Both the position numbers and the translations under genes were made by a program. The notes under the pieces are model-generated. The model ran no database searches. It was given only the letters and a program-made list of their open reading frames with translations, and was not told the DNA's origin. 64,000 nt of DNA from Pseudogulbenkiania ferrooxidans 2002 (GTDB lineage: Bacteria > Pseudomonadota > Gammaproteobacteria > Burkholderiales > Chromobacteriaceae), in contig NZ_ACIS01000004.1 in the NCBI RefSeq assembly GCF_000174355.1, positions 314,924-378,923 on the forward strand. The letters are read 5' to 3'. Of this stretch, positions 58,178-64,000 are shown in pieces. The first letter of the stretch is position 1. Each line of letters starts with the position of its first letter.

Positions 58178-59136
58178 TGCGGCTGAAGCACCTGACTGCC
58201 ATTGTGTGTATTGCTCTGCCGGCATTGGCGCATGCCGCCGATGACTGGCAGACCCTCAAGAAATCCGCCCAGGCCAGCCGTAACCAGGTCCTGACCGGAA
58301 CCTATCTGCACCAGATGAGCGGTGTGGTGGAAACGTTCCACATCGTGCGCGGTGCGGGAACGGAGGGCGTGATCGAATTGCGCCAGTCGCTGGACGGCAC
58401 GCCACGCGAGATCGTCCGCAACGGCAGCGAACTCACCGGTTACGGGCCGGACAAGAAGGCGCTGATGGCCGCCAAGGTCAGTGCCATGCGGCTGTTCCCG
58501 GCCTTGCTGCCGGACGACATGGCCGGCGTCGCCGAGTCCTACACGCTCAAGCGCCTCGCCGGCGATCGTGTCGCCCAGCGCGAATGCGACTGGCTCGAAC
58601 TCAAGGCCAAGGACCGGGCGCGCTACGGCCTGCGCCTGTGCCTCGATCGTGCCAGCCTGCTGCCGCTCAAGATCATGACGCTGTCGCCGGCACAGGAGCC
58701 GGTCGAGCAGTACATGTTCACCGAGCTCGACCTGGCGGCGCCGAAGGATCGCAACCAGTTCAAGCCGCATTACCCGCTCAGCCTCCCCATCCGCAACGCC
58801 AGCACCTCGGTGCCGCCGAGTGGTGCCGGGATGGAAGGCGTGGAAGTCAGCGGCTTGCCCAGTGGCTTCCGCCTGATCCGTGCCCTGCAGCGCAGCCTGC
58901 CGGGGCAGGCCGAACACGCGGTGCGGCACCTGGTGTATACCGATGGTTTGGTCATGCTGTCGCTCTTCATCGAGCCGGCTGGGGCTGAGCCGCGCGTCGA
59001 ACGCGTGAGTACGCTGTACGGCGTCGTGGCCATGGCCTCCGGTAGCCAGGGCGGCATGCAGCTCACGCTGGTGGGCGATCTGCCGGAAGCCAGCATGATG
59101 TCCTTGCTCAAATCGATTCGAGTCGTACAGAAATAA
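58177..59136 (+). CDS. rseB: Periplasmic sigma-E regulator RseB (MucB)
   Basis: A 319-residue exported protein: signal peptide MRLKHLTAIVCIALPALAHA, then the two-domain MucB/RseB fold, which shields RseA from proteolysis. The start is the ATG at 58177, fused to the rseA stop; the frame also runs from a TTG at 58174. Confidence 0.93.
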   Translation: MRLKHLTAIVCIALPALAHAADDWQTLKKSAQASRNQVLTGTYLHQMSGVVETFHIVRGAGTEGVIELRQSLDGTPREIVRNGSELTGYGPDKKALMAAKVSAMRLFPALLPDDMAGVAESYTLKRLAGDRVAQRECDWLELKAKDRARYGLRLCLDRASLLPLKIMTLSPAQEPVEQYMFTELDLAAPKDRNQFKPHYPLSLPIRNASTSVPPSGAGMEGVEVSGLPSGFRLIRALQRSLPGQAEHAVRHLVYTDGLVMLSLFIEPAGAEPRVERVSTLYGVVAMASGSQGGMQLTLVGDLPEASMMSLLKSIRVVQK

Positions 59137-59144
59137 CAAAAACG

Positions 59145-59612
59145 ATGGTAGAAACGCAGGCCAGGGTGCTCGCCACCGAGCAGGCATTCGCCTTGGTGGA
59201 GCCCCGTCCCCATTCCTCGTGCCGCCGCTGCGATCCGGTCGCCGGCTGCCGTGCCCTGTCACTTTCCCGCATCATCGGTTCGACCGACCGCCGCGTGCGC
59301 GTCCACAATCCGTTGGGCGCCGAGGCAGGCGACTGGGTGCTGGTGACGGTGCCGCGACAGCACGTGTCCATGGCGGCTTTCCTCGTGTATCTCGTGCCGC
59401 CGGCGGGACTGGGCGTCGGGCTCTCGTTCGGCGCCGGCGCGAGCGAGCCGGTGTCGCTGCTGGCCGGCGCGGCGCTGTTCGTCATCGGCCTGTACGCGGC
59501 GCGGCGCGAGCTCCGGCGTCGCCGGCGTTCGCCCCTGCTGCAGCCGACCATCACGGCCATCTATCCCTCAGAACCCTTGATGCTGGAGAAACCATGTCGG
59601 TCCAAAAACTGA
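59145..59612 (+). CDS. rseC: SoxR-reducing system protein RseC family
   Basis: A 155-residue inner-membrane protein. The N-terminal cytoplasmic part has a cysteine group (CRRCDPVAGC) as in RseC, then a VLVTVP strand and two membrane helices. Its exact role in the sigma-E unit is poorly known. It overlaps the protease gene by 19 bases. Confidence 0.88.
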   Translation: MVETQARVLATEQAFALVEPRPHSSCRRCDPVAGCRALSLSRIIGSTDRRVRVHNPLGAEAGDWVLVTVPRQHVSMAAFLVYLVPPAGLGVGLSFGAGASEPVSLLAGAALFVIGLYAARRELRRRRRSPLLQPTITAIYPSEPLMLEKPCRSKN

Positions 59613-61015
59613 TTGCCTCTGCCATGCTGGCAGCTGTTGTGGTGTCGGGTCCGGTGTACGCCGCCGAGGCGCGTGTGCTGCCCGACTTTACTCAGATCGT
59701 GGAGCAGGAAGGCAAGGCCGTGGTCAACATCAGCACCACGCAGACGGTGCGCGAGACCATCAATGCCGTACCCGAGGAATTCAATGGCGATCCGTTCTTC
59801 GAGTTCTTCCGGCGCTTCGCTCCGCCGCAGCAGCAGGAGCGCAAGGAGCGCTCGCTGGGCTCCGGGTTCATCGTGTCGGCAGACGGTTATGTCATGACCA
59901 ACTCGCACGTGGTGGCGCGGGCCGACGAAATCACCGTCACGCTCGGTGACAAGCGCACCTTCAAGGCGCGACTGGTCGGTTCCGATGCGCGCACCGACGT
60001 CGCGCTGTTGAAGATCAATGCCAGCCACCTGCCGGTGGCGCATATCGGTTCTTCGGCCAACCTCAAGGTCGGAGAATGGGTGCTGGCGATCGGCTCGCCG
60101 TTCGGCTTCGAAAACTCGGTCACCTCGGGCATCGTCTCCGCCAAGGGGCGCAGCCTGCCGGACGAGAACTACGTACCGTTCATCCAGACCGACGCCGCGG
60201 TCAACCCCGGCAACTCCGGCGGTCCCCTGTTCAACCTGAAGGGCGAGGTGGTCGGCATCAACTCGCAGATCTACAGCCGCTCCGGCGGCTTCATGGGCAT
60301 CTCCTTCGCCATCCCGATCGACGTGGCGGTCAAGGTGGCCGACCAGCTCAAGTCGGAAGGCAAGGTCAGCCGCGGCCGCATCGGCGTCGCCATTCAGGAG
60401 TTGAGTCCGGAGCTGGCCGCATCGTTCGGGCTTGCCAGCCCCAATGGCGCCCTGATCAACTCGGTGGAAAAGGACGGGCCGGCCGACAAGGCGGGTCTGC
60501 GGGCCGGCGATATCGTGCTCAAGATCGACGGCCAGCCCGTCGAGTCGTCGGCCGACATGCCGCGCCTGATCGGTGCCATGCGCCCGGGCAAGCCGGTGGC
60601 GGTGGAAGTCTGGCGTAACCGGGCGCGCCGGGTCGTCACCGTGGTGCTGGCCGAACTCAAGGACGAGGCCCCCAGCATTGCCGAACGCGAATTCCGCCAG
60701 CCGCAGAAACCGGCCGAACCGCAGGGGGAAAACCTGTCTGCGATCGGCTTGTCGCTGGTCGAGCTGACGCCGGCGCAACTCAAGCGTCTCGGCATCGACT
60801 ACGGTCTCCTGGTGCGCAAGGTGTCCGGCCCGGCCGAGCGCGTCGGTATGGCGGCGGGCGACGTCATCGTCGGCGTCGGCAGCGAGCCGCTGAAGAATCC
60901 TCGCCAGCTGCGCGAAGCGCTCAACGCCGCGCGCAAGGGCGGCACGGTCGCCCTGCAGGTGCTGCGCCGCGGCGTGACGCTGTTCGTGCCGTTGACCGTG
61001 GAGGAGGGGAAATGA
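59594..61015 (+). CDS. mucD: Periplasmic serine protease DegP/MucD family
   Basis: A 473-residue Do-like protease and chaperone of the periplasm. After a signal peptide (cut near AYA-AEARV) comes the trypsin fold with His105, Asp135 and Ser208 (GNSGGP), then two PDZ domains (about 270-360 and 385-470). The start is the ATG at 59594 inside the end of rseC; the frame is open much further upstream but without support. One copy of GTTGGCCGAAG lies inside at 60051 (encoding SANL). Confidence 0.94.
   Translation: MSVQKLIASAMLAAVVVSGPVYAAEARVLPDFTQIVEQEGKAVVNISTTQTVRETINAVPEEFNGDPFFEFFRRFAPPQQQERKERSLGSGFIVSADGYVMTNSHVVARADEITVTLGDKRTFKARLVGSDARTDVALLKINASHLPVAHIGSSANLKVGEWVLAIGSPFGFENSVTSGIVSAKGRSLPDENYVPFIQTDAAVNPGNSGGPLFNLKGEVVGINSQIYSRSGGFMGISFAIPIDVAVKVADQLKSEGKVSRGRIGVAIQELSPELAASFGLASPNGALINSVEKDGPADKAGLRAGDIVLKIDGQPVESSADMPRLIGAMRPGKPVAVEVWRNRARRVVTVVLAELKDEAPSIAEREFRQPQKPAEPQGENLSAIGLSLVELTPAQLKRLGIDYGLLVRKVSGPAERVGMAAGDVIVGVGSEPLKNPRQLREALNAARKGGTVALQVLRRGVTLFVPLTVEEGK
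60051..60061 (-). repeat. GTTGGCCGAAG copy in the DegP/MucD gene
   Basis: Exact copy; encodes part of SSANL. Confidence 0.85.
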
Positions 61016-61251
61016 GGCTGACGCTGTACTTCCGCGAGTATTGCAGCCTGTGTCACCAGATGCTGGCTGAACTCCAGCCGTGGCAGCAAAAGCACGGCTT
61101 CGCGCTCGACGTGATCGACGTCGATGCCGACCCGGTGCTAGAGGAGCGCTTCAACGAACTGGTGCCGGTATTGATGGATGGCGAGCACGAAATCTGCCAT
61201 TACCATCTTGATACTCAGCGGCTGGCTGCACATCTTGGCGAAATCGGCTAA
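61012..61251 (+). CDS. Glutaredoxin-like thioredoxin-fold protein
   Basis: A 79-residue thioredoxin-fold protein. CSLC near the N-terminus (residues 11-14) replaces the usual CPYC, and VPVLMDGEHEI is the cis-proline loop. The start overlaps the protease stop as ATGA. It belongs to the short glutaredoxin family often found between the protease and lepA in beta- and gammaproteobacteria. Confidence 0.87.
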   Translation: MRLTLYFREYCSLCHQMLAELQPWQQKHGFALDVIDVDADPVLEERFNELVPVLMDGEHEICHYHLDTQRLAAHLGEIG

Positions 61252-61274
61252 AATCCGCGCCAGTGTGAGTTGTC

Positions 61275-61301
61275 AAGGGCACGCCAGCGTGCCCTTAATT
61301 T
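61275..61301 (+). terminator. Intrinsic terminator before lepA
   Basis: AAGGGCACGC / GCGTGCCCTT around two bases is followed by AATTTTT. It lies 14 bases before the lepA start, so it could also attenuate lepA. A TAAAAT element at 61249 is a possible -10 for lepA. Confidence 0.75.
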
Positions 61302-61314
61302 TTGCTGGATACCG

Positions 61315-63108
<1,794 letters not shown>

Positions 63109-64000
63109 GTGGGGGCCAATCTGTTCTGGGTGTTCGTGGTCGTGGCCGCCATCGGCCTGATGCTGATCGTCTTCAGCGGTGGCAGGCGAGAAGCGGCCGC
63201 CAAGGACTGGCCGGCCCCGATCCAGTGGGGCTACCTGGCGCTGGTGGTCGGCGGCTTCGGCATTCTATCCAACGCCATGAGCTTCACCGCCGTGATGCTG
63301 GTGTTCGTGCTGATCACCGGCGTGGTGTGGGGGCTCGACAAGCTGCTGCTGGCCAGGAAGAGAATGGCCGAAGGGCGCGAGGTTGGGCATTTCGTCGACT
63401 ACGCGCGCGGCTTCTTCCCGGTCATCTTCGTGGTGTTCGTGCTGCGTTCCTTCCTGGTCGAGCCGTTCCAGATCCCCTCCAGCTCGATGCGGCCGGGTTT
63501 GGTGGTCGGCGACTTCATCCTGGTCAACAAATTCTCCTACGGCCTCCGCGTGCCGGTGTTGAACAACGTGCTGATCCCGGTCAACAAGGTGGAGCGTGGC
63601 GATGTGGTGGTGTTCAACTTTCCGCCGCAGCCCAGCGTCAACTACATCAAGCGCGTGATCGGTCTGCCGGGCGACACGGTGGAATACCGCAACAAGCGCC
63701 TGACGGTGAACGGCAAGCCGGTTCCGGACGAGAAGGACGGCACCTACGAATACCTGGAACAGGGGCTGGCGATGATCCATAACGACCAGTTCCACGAAAC
63801 GCTGGGCAACAAGCGCTTCCAGGTGTTGAATATTCCCGAGGCTCCGACACTGAGCCTGAGCCAGGTGAGCGACTTCCCCTTCCGCGACCGTTGTGTCTAT
63901 GATGACAACGGCTTTGCCTGCCGCGTGCCGGAAGGCCACTACTTCATGATGGGCGACAACCGCGACAACAGCCTGGATGGCCGTTATTGGGGTTTCGTCG
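63109..64000 (+). CDS. lepB: Signal peptidase I LepB (cut by the window end)
   Basis: The frame starts at a GTG right after the lepA stop, with GGGAG eight bases upstream, and runs off the end of the window at about residue 297. Two N-terminal helices (FWVFVVVAAIGLMLIVF and the AVMLVFVLITGVVW region) precede the catalytic part. The nucleophile is Ser126 in IPSSSMRPG and the general base is Lys181 in YIKRVIGLPGD. MGDNRDNSLDGRYWGFV near the window end is the third family box. It removes signal peptides on the periplasmic face. Confidence 0.95.
   Translation, partial: MGANLFWVFVVVAAIGLMLIVFSGGRREAAAKDWPAPIQWGYLALVVGGFGILSNAMSFTAVMLVFVLITGVVWGLDKLLLARKRMAEGREVGHFVDYARGFFPVIFVVFVLRSFLVEPFQIPSSSMRPGLVVGDFILVNKFSYGLRVPVLNNVLIPVNKVERGDVVVFNFPPQPSVNYIKRVIGLPGDTVEYRNKRLTVNGKPVPDEKDGTYEYLEQGLAMIHNDQFHETLGNKRFQVLNIPEAPTLSLSQVSDFPFRDRCVYDDNGFACRVPEGHYFMMGDNRDNSLDGRYWGFV

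Overview
The window is about 64 kb of GC-rich chromosomal DNA with dense gene packing. It carries housekeeping genes (lepA, lepB, def, rpoE) and no phage or plasmid backbone. The gene families and their order (rpoE-rseA-rseB-rseC-mucD-glutaredoxin-lepA-lepB, a prpBC-acnD-prpF-prpD operon, DctBD-controlled DctA, polar-type flagellar genes, many chemoreceptors and c-di-GMP proteins) point to a motile, free-living betaproteobacterium. Neisseriales/Chromobacteriaceae is my best guess, but this is an inference from family resemblance, not a database match.

Layout. 1-3.3 kb: end of a flagellar operon (flgJ fragment, flgK, flgL). 3.3-6.2 kb: astE, an enoyl-CoA hydratase and an alpha/beta hydrolase, all on the minus strand. 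6.4-15.7 kb: an EAL-CBS-GGDEF protein, the putrescine importer potGHI (no binding-protein gene here), a PAS-GAF-GGDEF protein and arginine decarboxylase speA, so polyamine genes interleaved with c-di-GMP genes. 15.8-20.8 kb: dctA behind a sigma-54 promoter with a palindromic upstream site, then its two-component system dctB-dctD. 20.8-24.7 kb: a 236-bp MITE-like element, a chemoreceptor with unusual topology, mmuM, and a second small inverted-repeat element. 24.7-32.9 kb (minus): a complete kdp potassium system (two 30-codon membrane peptides including KdpF, then KdpA, B, C, D, E); kdpA is interrupted by two single-base frameshifts. 33.2-40.1 kb: a second chemoreceptor, then an HDOD-GAF-histidine kinase followed directly by a response regulator with PAS-GGDEF-EAL domains. 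40.2-48.7 kb: mixed metabolic and transport genes (MFS exporter with a 32-codon leader gene, LysR, an AstE-like deacylase, a uracil-DNA glycosylase family protein, a drug/metabolite exporter, a monooxygenase, a DnaQ-like exonuclease, peptide deformylase, a periplasmic binding-like protein). 48.8-56.7 kb (minus): the methylcitrate cycle operon for propionate. 57-64 kb: the envelope-stress sigma-factor operon, then lepA and the start of lepB.

The most interesting cross-cutting signal is a short repeated word, GTTGGCCGAAG (often extended to AAGGTTGGCCGAAG). It occurs exactly 19 times on both strands between 15.7 and 60.1 kb. It lies within genes, where it usually encodes R-L-A-E or S-A-N-L, and between genes, where paired inverted copies form terminator-like hairpins. 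This is the pattern shown by DNA-uptake sequences in Neisseria and Pasteurellaceae, but the word is unlike the Neisseria one, which is absent here.
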